Shown piece by piece: positions 1 to 13,025 of a stretch of DNA of 64,000 bases. Position 1 is the stretch's first letter. The number at the start of each line of letters is the position of its first letter. The stretch is taken from NCBI GenBank assembly GCA_021464245.1, contig JADCRB010000067.1:1-64000 (forward strand), read 5' to 3'. The translations under genes were made by a program, and so were the position numbers. The notes beneath the pieces were generated by a model. It saw only the letters and a list, made by a program, of their open reading frames with translations. It did not search any database and was not told the DNA's origin. The stretch comes from Carallia brachiata. Its lineage: Eukaryota; Streptophyta; Magnoliopsida; Malpighiales; Rhizophoraceae.

Positions 1-1939
1 AGTTCACGAACGTCAAGCCTCAAATGTGTACTTGTAGTATCTGTATGACTTCCTCGGAAAAATGGCATGTTCTTCACATTTAAAATTTTGTATTTTCTTT
101 TTTTTTTGTGATCTATTGATTTGACTGAAATTTAAGCCTGAGACGCACAATCTTAAAAAATGACTCTGAAAATATTAAGCTAAAGCTCATTGGTTGTAGC
201 ATTTTAATTGTTATTGCCAATATGTGAAGTTCACTATATATAGATTATGTGAACTACATTTTGGAGTCTCATTTTACATTCACAGTTAACGTTAAATTGG
301 AGTCTAGAATCTGAATAATATGCAGTTCTGATACAATTATATTTAGTAAATAGTAATATTAAATGATTTTATTTAAATAATATTAAAGGTTAAAATTGAT
401 TCTGTATACTACAAATATTTAATGTATCGTTCAGTGCGACCTTAAATTTATTATTTACTTATTACATAAAGTACCTCGTAAAACCAATTTTGCATAAATA
501 TAACTAGAATTTGACATCTATGTTCGTCGAAATAATGTAATATACGGGTATGGCCACGTCCCATAAAATTGTGTTCTAAGACTATAAATGAGTGGAATTG
601 ATCTGAGTATTGATCTGTTCAAACTTATTCATTTAATTAACGAATTAAGTTGAGTTAAACTTGTCTTTTATCAAGTCGAGTTTAAAGTATTTCATGAACA
701 TATCATTTAATTTTATGGTATTAATAAAAATAATTAAAATTATAAAAATTATTTTTATAAACAATATCTAATTATAAAAAATGTTAACATTAATAAAATT
801 AACTATTAAAAAATAAAAATTTATTTCAACGCATAATTGTAAATATAATAAAGCATATCAATATATAAGGTATCTATATTTACAGAATTTATAAGGAGTT
901 AAATGTACAAAATTTCATTATTATACTCGTAACAAAATTATTTGATGATTTAAATAAACATTTCAAATATATTTTAACTACATACTAAATAAAATTTTAA
1001 ATAAAATTTAAATGAGTCATAAATAATTTTTAAACGAGTCATTCACGAATTTTATCGAATCGAGTTTATCTTTATTTAAATTTAATTCGTTTATTAAACG
1101 AGTTTTATTATCGAACTTGGAACAAATTTTTATTAAGTTGAGTTATTGAACTTTTAATGAGGATATTAATTTGTTAACATTCCTAGTCCTATCGCGAACA
1201 TGTGTAGGATTTTAATGTGACTTAACAAAACGGTCGTTCTAAAATTTATCCTTCTGTTCCAGAGAAGCTCCAATATTTATAAAGCTTGCTCTAAACAAAA
1301 TTTTTCGGTGGCAGAAAAGCACTTTTTAAATTTATTTCTCCGTTATAATCGTTCAGGAAACGGATATTTGAATTAGTTATTATTAATTAATATCTAACAA
1401 AGACATGATATTAATCAATTGACATCATGTTGTCGCATAAAATGTTAATTTCGTTATATTTTTGACTATATTTACGTCTTTGCCTTTTGTTCTTAATTTA
1501 TTGTTATACCGGGGTGTGGGAGTGGGCCATGGCATATGTAAATCCGCTTTAATTTATTGTTTTTTCTAGTTAGAATAAGAGAAGATTTGACTTTGCCGGT
1601 ATAGTGTAACTGCTGATGAATTTTGAATTCACAAGTGAAATTATGAGTTAGAATTTCATCAAGGTTGAGTGGTGAGTTAAAATTGATAGTTAAAATTACG
1701 ATTAACTGTTTGTTGTGGGGGTATACATTAAAAATTTCTTAAGGGGTTTTTTTAAACCAAATATTACCAAGATGTGGGAAAAACTACTTTTTTTATTTCA
1801 ATTGTTTTAAATATTAATAAAATAATTGACCTGCGGGCAAGTTATGGAGGTCTCAAACTTTTCCCTTATAAATTAGATATAAACCCTGCAATATTTATAC
1901 TAATTAACAATTACAATTCAATTCTCTAGCTAGCTAACA
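1..1939. other. AT-rich intergenic DNA
   Basis: No coding pattern was found on either strand. The sequence is very AT-rich with many short A and T runs. Positions about 590-1186 contain repeated GAGTT / AACGAG motifs on both sides of an AT-rich core and are listed separately as a possible old DNA element. The last 80 bases before the F-box pseudogene contain a TATAAATTA-like stretch near 1867 that could be its old promoter. Confidence 0.6.
590..1186. repeat. possible degenerate hAT-like nonautonomous element
   Basis: The left part (about 590-700) and right part (about 1010-1186) carry diverged GAGTTGAGTT/AACTCG-type motifs in opposite orientation around an AT-rich core. The right edge reads TGTTAACATTCCTAG, whose reverse complement CTAGGAATGTTAACA resembles ends of common plant hAT-type MITEs. 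I cannot define a matching left terminus or target duplication, so the limits are approximate. Confidence 0.25.
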
Positions 1940-2519
1940 ATGGATCCTTGGAAACTGCTTATCCCGGATTGCCTCCTCAGAGAATTACAAATCAAAATTT
2001 TGTACAAGTTTTCCGTCAAATCTCTCTTACCATGTATGTGTGCCTGCAAATTACCGCTAGCCCTACCATTGTCTCCACCCATCTCAGTTGATCAGTTTCC
2101 TCTGCCAAAATCCAGCCTCCACCGCTTCTCTCCCGTCAGCAGTTCCGGCTGCCTCAGTGAGTACTACTCTCCCCATCTTAATGACCAAAGTTTTACGTGT
2201 TACATACAATTGCCTTCCCCTTCATGTAGACTACAGAATCTTTGATATCATTGATTCTTGCAATGGTTTAGTTTGCCTTGCTGATTTGCTTAATGGTCAA
2301 ATTAAGAAGTTTTTCCTCTGAATTCCCTCTCTTAAAAAGCTTGTGACTCTCCCCACACCCAAATCCATGTCAAAGACCCATTCAATCTTTTTTAAACCTG
2401 TGGGGTTTGGCTTTGATTGTTGCAGGAGAGATTACAAAGCAGGGAGGTGAGGGTCGCCGCCGTATTGAAAGACGAGATTTTTCGTTTAACTCGGGTTCGT
2501 GGAAGACCATCTTAGATAC
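1940..2519 (+). pseudogene. F-box / F-box-associated domain protein, degraded
   Basis: The first frame starts at an ATG and reads an F-box-like helix (LIPDCLLRELQIKI ... VKSLLPCMCACK, about residues 7-36), normally a SKP1-binding adaptor of an SCF ubiquitin ligase. The frame then shifts. Around 2225-2400 another frame gives the start of an F-box-associated domain (FDIIDSCNGLVCLAD, then SLKKLVTLPTP). The Trp codon expected in an LWNP motif is TGA at about 2319. A third frame at 2445-2516 reads RVAAVLKDEIFRLTRVRGRP before a stop. At least two frameshifts and one nonsense change therefore break the gene, and the C-terminal half is missing. F-box genes of this class turn over rapidly in plants, so a dead copy is unsurprising. 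Confidence 0.8.
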
Positions 2520-2971
2520 TTTGGTAATTTTTGTACCTGCTGTTAGTGAGAGAATTAACTCATTGTATAATTCAAGTACCAAACAAACTCTTCTCCACCA
2601 AACAAACGTTATTAGGGCAAAATAGAGTTAGCACAGTCTCGTGTGTGGAAAATCTAATCGTAAAAGTATATTCTACCGTAAATAATTATAATAATTGTTG
2701 TTCTAAAAAAAAAAAAAAACTACACGACAATTTTTAGCAGAAATTTTGCATCCTCTATGATTTTGAAGGGAATCCTCTTAAGTGTGAACGAATCGTTGCA
2801 AAGAACTGAACGAATCAATTCACAAAATTTTGAACAAAAACTAAGGCCTAATAGTATATAGGCCGAGCAGTCCCCCCTCCTGATCTACGAACAAGTTCCT
2901 GATGCAACAATTCGGAGGTGAGAATCTATCAATCTAATGACCAAATTTAACAGCCAAAAATGCCGTATATT
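2520..2971. other. intergenic spacer and probable 3' UTR of the translocator gene
   Basis: No coding pattern. The right part is presumably the 3' untranslated region of the minus-strand translocator gene whose stop lies at 2972-2974. An A14 run sits near 2705. Confidence 0.5.
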
Positions 2972-5900
2972 TCAAGCTGTCTTGGGCTTGGGCTTAATGC
3001 GCTTCACCCTTGAATACAAGAATACTCCAGCAAGAGCAATTCCAGTGCCTGCATCGATGGAAAAAATAAGAAGAATTAAGCATACAATTTTCTAAGAAAC
3101 AAGCAAAGTAATTGAATTGCTGCGTTTTCATCTAAACGAATGAATAATTTTACCGAGAGAATTGACAGGGGAAACAGGTGTTTGGAAGAAGAGGACAGAG
3201 CTCACAATAACCACCACACGCTTCACGCAATTACCCACAGAGTGGGTAACAGGGGACACCCTTTGCAATATCATGTACGAAACCTGCGAAGTTTGATCAA
3301 AATTTAAATCGGGCGCACTGATAGCAAGGGATGTATTGACTAGAATAGAAAGGGAGACACGACATGCTAACATTAAGACAGTTTGGCGTTCTTTGCAATG
3401 TCAAGCACTCAGATGGATTATATATAATAGTTTCAAGAAAAAAAAAGTCATAAAAGTCTCCTTTTAAAATCATTCCACTCCGTAACCAGAAAAATAAAGC
3501 CACCAAATTTGTCCACCAAAGGACGAATTTCCTTTAATGAGAAGATAGTACAAGAGCTTCCAGCCGCATACGAATTAGCTGCTAGAGGAAAAGAAGCCAT
3601 CAAGTAAAAATGCTTTCACATCCATGTGCAAAAATGGCAACCATTTTAAGAGAAAAGAAAAAAAAAAAGACGCATGGTAAAAAGCCTGAAGAGAATTAGT
3701 AACATTGTTAATATAAACTCAATTCATTGTATTGAAAATGAGTTATTGCCAACTGAAGCCTTGCCGACATCATTTCCAAAATTATCAAATGTTGGTTATC
3801 ATGGGAAAGAATGCAACATGAACTATATTTTCCGGCAATGTTTTCAAGTTCAAAAGTGGAACAATATATCCTCTGTAAGTTACTGCAGACTTTGAGTAAC
3901 GAATATAGTGAAAAGTGCACCCATGGTCAGCGTTCACTAATAGGCTAAAACAGCAGCATATTTCACTAACATACTGTGCACCTATATGGGCAATGTAATT
4001 ATAAGTACATATTAGATGACAATATAACGGCAACAATACTGGATGCCATAATTTTGAGAATATGTTTAGACTATTTTAAGATAACAAAGACAGGTACCAT
4101 GACGCAAGTGCACAAATACAGCTATCGCAATTGCTATAGATTCTCAAGACATTGGTAGAAAGACAAGCAGTTTCAAGAACTCCAAGAAGAAGTGCTCAAG
4201 AAAGCATGGAGAAAAAATCGAAAAAACAACATTTCTTACCTGCTGATAGGCATGGAAACAGAGTGCAGCTAGCAGAGACCTAATGTACACTTGTTTGACG
4301 TTCAATCCCTGTCAACCAAACAACAGATGATCAAATCAGAAAGACTTATATCCAACCTACTATTCAAATAAAATCTAAAATCTAGCAAATTCTGTGGCAA
4401 CTTTTAGCTGTACGGAAAACTCACCGCAAATTGCAGGTATGCAGGAGTAAACTTGACACCTTCCATGAAGAGAGCCACAGGGGCCGATAATATAAAGGAC
4501 ATTATTGTTATTATTGAGAAGAGAGTGATGTTATCCATTGATTCCTGTCATATAATATGATTCAATCAATCAGACGCTAGCTTGAAACTATTTAAATCAT
4601 CCTCAAGTAGCAGAATGTGATAGGATAAATAAATGCAACCGAAACACCTGACATCTGAAATTCCTTTCTTCCACCAAGAAAAGCACCACAAAAAAAAAAA
4701 AAAAAAGAAGTCCAACCGGTAAGTAAACCCTACTTTTATGATTATTAAGTTATGAATCTGGACGAGCAGAGGTTACCTCTTTCTTAACCATGACCTTCTT
4801 GCTCAGGACGTTGCGAGATTGGTTTGTCAAATTGGAAGCCATTGCAGTCCAGAAGCCAGCCCTAATTCAAGAAGTTAATAATCAGGTCATGCCTAGTAAA
4901 AGATTGTATTGGGACAGTAAACATCTGCAAAATCATAAGAATGGTGAAAATACGCAATTAGTAGTTTTTAGAAGGCACTTGAGTTCAACTATATAGACTT
5001 GCAGGTGAAATTCGTACCGATTAAAAGAGGCCTCAGTAACAGATGCCAGTGCTACGCCACCAACAATTGGTAAAAGGGAACCAACTACCCAGAGAGTTGG
5101 CATCTACAACAACAAAAACAGTAAGAACTATGTAAAATCTTCAAATGAAACAATTCATCTCCATAATATGCAATAAACATAAAAAACTGATTTCCTTAAA
5201 TCATCTGGATCGATCAAAACCGGGTGAAGAAAATTAGTGAGCAAGGGAAGAAAAAAAATAAAACTCACCTCACCAAGAAACATAGCGGAGAGGAGAACAG
5301 AGAAGAAGGGCTCCATAGCTTTGACGGTGTGAGTAAATGAAACAGCCACTTTTCCAAGACTCATATTAGTGAAAAGGTTGCCTAACGTGTGAACCACAGC
5401 CAGTGGCACAATAGCAGCAAGCTGTCATGGTCAGAAGAATCGCTTAAGAAACTTATTAGAAACAACAATATTAGAACGAAGCAGCTTCAAGGTATATCAT
5501 CTACCTGTCTGCCAGTAATCTTTGGTCTCTTATGGAGGTTCAAAGTCCACATAAGAAAAACTAGGACTGACCCAACACCAAATTGAGCTGCAGAGATAGT
5601 TATTGGGTATGGATAGACCTTCAAGACCTGTGACAAAGGCGGCATGGGAAATCATGTCCATTCTCTTCATCCGGATTTACAATTTAATGCTTGATTTCCT
5701 CGTCAAGTGCCAATACTCAAACAATTACTAGACTTGTTACTATGGCAGTTTCTTAAAAACTTGCTTGGTCATCTGATCTACGAAAATCTTACCATAAACA
5801 GTGAACCTCCATTATCCAAAATCGTCCGCCACCATTTTATATAGAGTTTGACTACGTGAACACGCTTATTAGGACACGTGAAGGCTCACAGTTTATATCC

Positions 5901-6438
5901 TGACAGTTTATCTGACTTTTTTTTTTAATATCACTGCGTGCATTAGTATGGCTTAGAAAAAATTACACTCTCAAAATTATTCACAAACTTCTCTGATTGT
6001 AGGATGATTGATCAACAATTGGAAAAAGAAACGAACCTGCTTGTTGTAGATATTGAAGTAGATATTGAAAAGGTACCAGAGGTTGAACAACAATCCAAGC
6101 ACCAGAGTCTCGCCTAGAGCGCCCGACTTTTCGCCTTCATCGGCACTCTCCGGCACTGCGGTGGCCCGAGCCTCGAAATTTTGACGCTCGGTTCTAGGCT
6201 CGGATTGCAGGGGAGGCAGAGGATTCCACGGCCTAAGCCGGAAGGAAGGCGAGGAAAATGACCAGGATCGGCGGGGGAAAACGACATTGGCTGCGGAGGC
6301 ATCGAGATCGCGCGAAACGGGTCCGGCGGCGGAGGCTCGTGTCGGAACGAATCTAAAACCAACGGTGGGGTTGGGAAACGGCTTTCGAGACCGGAGGACA
6401 GGGAGGGACGGCGAGGGAGCGAAGGCCGAGCTCTGCAT
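2972..6438 (-). CDS. PPT1: phosphoenolpyruvate/phosphate translocator, plastid inner envelope
   Basis: Nine exons read on the minus strand: 6438-6037, 5627-5505, 5421-5269, 5103-5018, 4861-4777, 4544-4425, 4308-4240, 3283-3154 and 3048-2972. They total 1245 nt, or 414 residues, close to the roughly 400 residues of the family. The family imports phosphoenolpyruvate into plastids in exchange for phosphate, feeding the shikimate pathway. The first exon encodes a Ser/Pro/Arg-rich transit peptide beginning MQSSAFAPS, and this start was chosen because PPT1-type proteins begin MQSSA. The mature part opens with [21 protein letters not shown] and contains the conserved [18 protein letters not shown] and [19 protein letters not shown] segments. 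It ends in a Lys-rich [10 protein letters not shown] tail. All junctions are GT-AG and in phase. Exon 1 is much more GC-rich than its surroundings, as is common for transit-peptide exons. PPT1 versus PPT2 is inferred from the N-terminus. Confidence 0.93.
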
Positions 6439-6756
6439 TTCAATATCCGAGAAAAGAAAAACTAAAAAAGACAAAGCCGAAAAAAGGAAAAAAAACTGTT
6501 TGTTCTGATTTTAGCAAAAACGGAGGCGTTAATGGGCGTTGAGACTCGGAGAGAGAGGTTATATGGGCAGTCCGATGACTTATTTTAACGTATGGTGCGG
6601 CGTCAGACAAGGCGGCTGGCTGGCTGGCTGCTAGTAAAATGTGGTCGTTGTCAAGCCGGTCCTCAGCCTGCGTGTCCGCTCTTTGTCAGAGTCAGCTAGT
6701 AATTTCTTCAAGAGAAAGTAACTAACTCAAAACACAAAAACTTCTTGCCCACGCGA

Positions 6757-6886
6757 CTTTTTTTCTTTTTTTTTTTGGGTCAAGAGAGTGACCCATGCGC
6801 ATACATGGAGGAGGGAGGCGCTGGCCAGGCAAAACCCTGGCTAGGCAGTGAGGGTACACTCTTTCGCCACTTGGGCTACAACTCGG
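6757..6886 (-). mobile_element. candidate tRNA-derived SINE
   Basis: Read on the minus strand this 130-bp block begins near GTTGTAGCCCAAGTGG, which fits an RNA polymerase III A-box (TRGCNNAAGTGG). It is moderately GC-rich unlike its neighbours and ends in an A-rich tail (on the plus strand the T-rich run at 6757-6777). A B-box is not clear: GGGTTTTGCC is only a weak match. No convincing target-site duplication was found. It could instead be another repeat fragment. Confidence 0.4.
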
Positions 6887-8271
6887 TTATTGTCTACACG
6901 ATCTTAAGAATATAGTAAGCATTTAATAATATGTATTGTTAAACTGTAAAATATGTATTAAATTTAAAAAAATAAATAAATAAATTATTAAATTAATTAT
7001 ATGTTTCTCGCGTATTTTATTAAATTTATCCACATAGTTTTACTTGATGGAAAAAACTGAAGTTCCTCGCAGAGACGCATTAATGATTAAAGAATTAAAT
7101 TTGATCAAAATAAATAAATAGATAAACAAACTTTGAAGTTTCAATTAAAATAAGAATGTGATATGGGATAGAAAGAGCTAGACTTTATATAATTCATAGT
7201 CTAGTACTCTTTTTAATGAAAAAAAGAAAAAAAAAGAAGATTATATTGCTTTATTAAGGAATTTTTTAGTAATTGATTTCAATTATAGTTGATTTTATTT
7301 TCTTTTTAGTTTGTTTTGTAGGCTATTTCGTTCTTTTTTAGTTTTATTTAAGTAAATTTAATTTGTCAATGTATTAACCCGGCATGGGTGGGGAAACCAA
7401 TAGAATGTGATTTTTGAGATGACGGATACTATGGGGATTTCCTTGATTGGGTCATTTAAAAATGAAATCGGAACAAAATGCGGTATGTACGTTGATGTTT
7501 GATTTTCTGGTCAGGGGGGTAATACACAATAAGCAGGCAAGCTTAGCAGGGGCAGTTGTAGTAAATAACATAATAACATATAGTCGTCTGTCTTTCTAGC
7601 AAATAAAATTGGAAAATTGTTGTGTGAGTGTGACGAAGACAAAGAATTATTCGAAAAAACCAAAGAACTGAAGTGCATAGGCCACAGCCCACAGGGACGC
7701 TTTGGTGGGAAGAAGGGGCACGTTCAGAATTCAGAATCTCGCTGAATCCTTGCGTTGGCTAAAAAAATTGGAAAGTCAGTCAGTCAGTCACGCCTTTTGC
7801 TTTGAAGTCAGACATTCAAAAACAACAGACAGCTGGTCTGCCAAGGCACAACTCGAGATATTTTTTTTTTTTTTGGAAAAATGTACATAGAGGTAAGAAG
7901 ATGTTATAAAAATTTGTTTGGTTGTAAAAAATTAATTAATTATTATTGTATATTTGTAACTTAAATAATATTAGTAATATGTGAATAAGTAAGAAGTTAA
8001 AAATTTAAATTTTTGATCTCTTTAACTGTTGTCTTTTCTTAAATTAATTAGTTTTACTTTTGGAAAACTTTAAAAAAAAATCAGTTAATTGTTATACATT
8101 TATTATGATTTTTTTTTTTTTTTACGTAACTAGGCTCTTTTGTTTTTATTTCTTAAGAGAGGACTTGAGCCCTTCACATCACAGATGGGTCAAGTCAAGG
8201 GCCATGTTGGGCCCTCCCCCTTAGTAACACAGTTTTTGACTAATCTGGAACTGCACCTATTTCTTTTGACT

Positions 8272-8334
8272 GAAATCCTAATCCATTTGTGTAAAAAAAA
8301 AAAAAAAACCAAAAAAAGAAATCCTAATCCATTT
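8272..8334 (+). repeat. 17-bp direct repeat flanking a short poly(A) insert
   Basis: GAAATCCTAATCCATTT occurs at 8272-8288 and again, identical, at 8318-8334. Between them lies GTGT followed by A16, CC and A7. A long perfect duplication around a poly(A) tract is the signature of a LINE-driven insertion that kept almost only its tail. Confidence 0.7.
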
Positions 8335-9916
8335 AGAATTTGTCTCACAACTGATGATTTTGAAATTAAATCCCCAACTTTCATCAAGTAGCTACGGTCA
8401 AAGTAAAATGATGTATAAATATAAATTATAACCTACATACAAAATTCTCAAAAAATATGAGAAAAATTAATATGTTTTATCTTTTATATTTGCGTTTCTC
8501 TACCATACTCTTCAGTTCAAAAAGTATAAATGTGTGCGTATTTGTGTTTTTATTTTTATTTTTTTTTGGCTTTTCTAGGTGGACTCTGGTTACCTTAACT
8601 GTGATGGGCATTAAACCATAAAATCAGCAAGTCATCTTAAATTTATCATTGTCAAGTGTGTCGATCATATGAGCTTATCATAATTTCTTGTCGATATTAT
8701 AATTTGCATTTTCATTTGATACTACATAGTCAGTAAATCGACCTCGAATGAAAAAAAAACAAAAAAAGCATCTACTGTCAATAAAAATTAAAATTTCGTC
8801 CATTGAGTCCTTGGCCGACTTCTAATTTGAAGCTTTATTTTAGCCGACGTTCACTATTATTCACTACCACTAGTTGATTTGGTATGCTTTCTTTCTTTGT
8901 TTTTTTTTTGTTCTCCCTTTTTGCGAGGTTAGAGCTCCACTTTGCCAAAAATAAAAGAATGAAATGCGAGAAACTGAACATCAAACTAGTCGAGGGAAAA
9001 TAATATTTTTGATTTTAAATTTCACAAATAAATCATAGGACAAATACGTATTTTCTTTTACCAAAGTATACATTTGAATTTGATTGCACCTAATTCATGC
9101 TATTAAGGGCAAAACAAAAACGATCTCTGAATTGCCTATAAAAAAAAGTGCCGACCACTAATGTACGGGTGAAAATAGTTGTTCTACGACACCATAATTG
9201 GCACCATCAGAGTCAATTAACAGCCCGAAGCATGAATTTAATCAGAGTAAAATCAAGTGTGTAATAAAGTTAAACTTAATTATTTTTTAATATGAGTTAA
9301 TTATTTAAATTATTTATATTATTATAAAAAAATTAAATATTTTTTAACAGAATTATTAGAACACTATTTTATTTTTTTAATTTAAAAAATTAATAAAGTC
9401 AAGCCGCTCGTTCCATAAAATTGAAACACCGCAGAGAGATATCAGTGTTGCTTTAATTAATCTTTAATTCAGCCGTTATGCGACACGTGTACCCTTCGCT
9501 GCCATAAACTAGCAAGAGCAAAACTCTTTGCTCCGTTTCAAAAAGAAATCATCTTTCTTCCTGAAATCTATCCATCCAAAAAATCCGAAAATAGCTATAA
9601 AAACTTTATATTGATGAATTTACGTTATTGTCCTCCCCTATTTCACCCTCGGCAGCCCAAATTCCTGGGGACATTTCAGTCACTTCGCATGCCACAAACG
9701 GATGATAATAAGTGAAAGTCCCCCTAAATTCGCTCGGGGGACACGAATTCGCGCACGTCACGCGCCAAACGCGCTCTACCGCAGCCTCCAAAATCCACCA
9801 TTAGATATTTCTGTTCAGATTATTCGTTTCTTCTTCGTATCGGGAAGAGCGAAGGACCAGGAAAAGCTTTTGACGAAAACAATTTTTTTTTTAAATATAA
9901 AAATTAAGAAAAAAAC

Positions 9917-12576
9917 ATGCATTCGCTGAGCTTCAAGATGTTTACGGATCTTTCTAGTCTTAGTACGAGTGGGAGACATCTCCCGGGTCGGAGCTCCGGT
10001 TTCGAGCCGAGGCGGTGCTTGAGTTTCGGGAGGAATCGTCGGATTGTGGCCTGCGCTGCGGAGAGAAGCGGGAATGGCGAGGGGACGAGTTCGAGTTCGG
10101 GTTCGGGATACAGTCCGAGTTCTTTTTTGTCTCGGAGTCAGACTTATGCTTTGTTGAAGCAGCAAATGGAGGCTGCTGCCCAATCTGAGGTTAGTCACTC
10201 TTAATTTATTATTATTTCTCTATTTATATTGCAAAAATAAATTACAAATCCTTTGTGTATTAGGCTCAGGTTCGAATGAATGTTCTTAGAATTATAATAT
10301 TTTATAAGGTAGGGACTGCAGCGGCTAGGTTTTGCTAATAATTAATTGGGACAGTACTCTGTTTTTTTTTTTTTTTTTTTAGGTTAATTGGTTTCGACTG
10401 TGACTCGAATTTTTGAGACCAGAGACTCGCTCTGGGATTGTTGAGTAGACAGGCTTGCTATTATTTTGTTTTGGTGCGTTTGGCTCAGAGTATTAGAGAA
10501 GATTAATCTTGCTTTTGGATTTTTTTGTTTTGGGTGCAATTGCATTAATTGTTGGCTGTAAAGTGGCGGTGGCAATCTGTGCTTATGAGTAGTTGCGTTA
10601 CAATGCTAGGACTACGAGGAAGCTGCGAGAATTCGGGATTCGTTGAAATCGTTTGAGGAAGAGGAGCCAGTTCTACGACTTCGTAAGCTGCTGAAGCAGG
10701 CCATCTCCGAGGAGCGGTTTGAGGTACTAACGTTTTTTTTCCCTTGTAGCTGTTGGAAATAGGTTCTGGTCATTTCGACATTTCGTGTTGGCATCCAGTT
10801 ATGGTCAAAATGGTTTCTAGAAAGATCATGTTTACTTTGGGATTTTTTAGGTTGTGACCCTGCTGCAGGGGATTCATGGAGTTAAATGGTTTGATAATGC
10901 CTTGAACTGTTGTTACATTAACCCTTTCTGGTTTTGAACCAACTTCCTTTTTGCAAACATTTGTGTTCTTCCATGTGATCTATGTAAACTGCAAGCTGTT
11001 CTGTCTACCATATTTGTGATGTTTTTTTGCTACATGCAATTTCTGGCCAGGATGCTGCCAGATATCGTGATGAGCTACAGGAAATTGCACCGCACTCTCT
11101 CCTGAAATGTTCAAGTGATGCAACAACTTTGGTATGTCTATCTGAATATAGCAGTTTCCACCAAGCTTTTGCATATGATATCCTTCTAGCAATATTGATT
11201 GGCTATTGTCTGGGCGGGAAGTTCTTACTTGGTGCAAGATATCATAAAAGGTTTTCTATACGATGAAGTTCTTACATGCAGATATTCAAACGAACTGATA
11301 AGGCAATTTGCATTTATCGCAGGGCATCAGGGTTCAAGTTAGGAGTGTGTACATTGAGGCACGAAGTCAGCCTTCCAAGGGGCAGTACTTCTTTGCATAT
11401 AGAATAAGAATCACCAATACTTCTGACCGCCCCGTTCAACTCCTTAGAAGGCATTGGATAATCACTGATGGCAATGGGAAAACTGAAAATTTTTGGTTGG
11501 TCAATTCATGTCTCTTTTATTTGATCTGCATTTCTGTCATGTTCTATATGATTCCATTTTAATTTATCTTTTCATTGTTCTATGGGCAACAACAACGAAA
11601 CAATAGCAAAGCCTTATTATATTTGTTATATGGGTGTCAGCTGCAATTTATATTTCATTTGCTCTCATTTATTTTCTGAATTTCTGGACACCACAGGGGC
11701 ATTGGAGTTATAGGTGAACAGCCAGTTATCCTTCCTAAGACAGGATTTGAATACTCATCTGCATGTCCACTGCCTACTCCCACTGGCAGAATGGTTAGTC
11801 TTTCGGTTCTGTTCTTCCCTTCCAATTTCTGATCATTCTGATGTCTATTAATTGTTCAACCGAAGATTAAAATGCAATGTATTTTTTCAATCTCGGGATA
11901 TTTTTCCTTGAAATGCTTTCAACAGAATGTGTGTACTTAGTTTTGGAATAGCACACATTAGTTAGAGATTCAAAGATGGTAAAAGGGTGTAACATTGACT
12001 ATTGGAGCTCTTTTAGGGACATGTGAGGTGGTGGTATTAACACTGCTTTCCATTAGGTGCTTATCTTGTTATTATGCCACTGCACCCCCATTTTTTTTCC
12101 TTTACCCCACTGTTATTTAGGTATAAAAGAAGAGATCAAGGGTTAAAATTCTCATGTATCCATGATCATGGACAATATCATAAGCTCTTTCAGAAGTTTC
12201 ATGAAACAAAAAAACTTAAAATGCCCAATGCACTTCATATTAGCCGACCGGTTGTGTTCTTTACTCAAGACCGATGGTTTGAAATGCTGGTTCATGAGCA
12301 ATGATCCTTGCTTGCTGAGAAGGATTTCATGCCTCAAATTATTAAAAGAATTTTTGTCCCATCAATTACTTTACCAGTCATTCTTTCTGTGATGATGAGT
12401 CGTGTCTTTTTCACAGCATTTCTTTTTCAATTTGCCTTAGATTGTCTGCCATGTAAAATTTGCAGGAAGGTGATTTTGAGATGAAACACATTGATAGAGT
12501 TAGCGTGCCGACATTCAATGTTGCTATTGCGCCATTTGCTCTCTCAACGCTAGATGATGGAAGCAACGTTTTTTGA
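9917..12576 (+). CDS. UVR-motif and ApaG-domain protein, probably plastid-targeted
   Basis: Six exons: 9917-10189, 10610-10723, 11051-11131, 11323-11495, 11697-11793 and 12466-12576. They total 849 nt, or 282 residues. Residues 1-50 are Ser/Arg-rich with few acids and look like a plastid transit peptide, which is inference. Residues about 75-150 carry two UVR-like (UvrB/UvrC) helices, [19 protein letters not shown] and [15 protein letters not shown]. The C-terminal 130 residues form an ApaG (DUF525) fold with [53 protein letters not shown] and [26 protein letters not shown] motifs mediate protein contacts in plastid Clp adaptors, and ApaG domains bind protein partners, so an adaptor-like role is plausible but unproven. 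A second ATG at 9938 could be used instead. All junctions are in phase. Confidence 0.88.
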
Positions 12577-13025
12577 TATCAATGGTATGGAATTATTTGG
12601 CATCACCTAGGGGAGGCAGAGGAAATGTATCTATTGTCTTTTGTTGTTATCAAAATGAAGATTTAGTAAAATTGTTCAAATGTAAAAATAGGCCCGTCAT
12701 TGGAGCATAGAGAGTTAATTTTCTCATTAAATATTCATTGAATGTCAGATAACTACCACGTTTCTGTAGTAATGTGCTATGGTAACAGCTTGTGCTAAAT
12801 GGAAGAAAGAACAAAAGGTTGCCGCAATGAAAAATAATTTAATGCAGCCATGTGTGGGAGGATAAGTGTTACATACTTTCTTTTTCTTTGCTATTTTGTT
12901 AATACAATAATGATACATATTTATAGAATTGCTTTTGTTGGCTGCCTTATTCTTTCCGGCCATGTGGTCATCCGTGATATTTTTCTCTCCACGCCTTCCG
13001 GCCGTGGTGCCGGTGTGCCGAGATG
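12577..13025. other. 3' flank of the UVR/ApaG gene
   Basis: Presumed 3' UTR for the first 150-200 bases, then AT-rich DNA without coding pattern. The GC content rises near 12950-13020, just before the exon-like fragment. Confidence 0.5.

Larger units (their letters stand above)
6439..9916. other. intergenic region between two divergently transcribed genes
   Basis: It contains the promoters of the translocator (minus strand, right of 6438) and the UVR/ApaG gene (plus strand, left of 9917). A short GGCT tandem run lies at 6611-6630 and GTCA repeats at about 7774-7790. A possible SINE and a small poly(A) insertion are listed separately. The remainder is AT-rich with no coding pattern. A TATAAAA motif lies at about 9596, roughly 320 bp before the UVR/ApaG start. 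Confidence 0.6.

Noticed and set aside
7774..7790. GTCA short repeat considered as a regulatory array
   Set aside because: Only about four copies in a spacer, with no gene nearby to make it meaningful.
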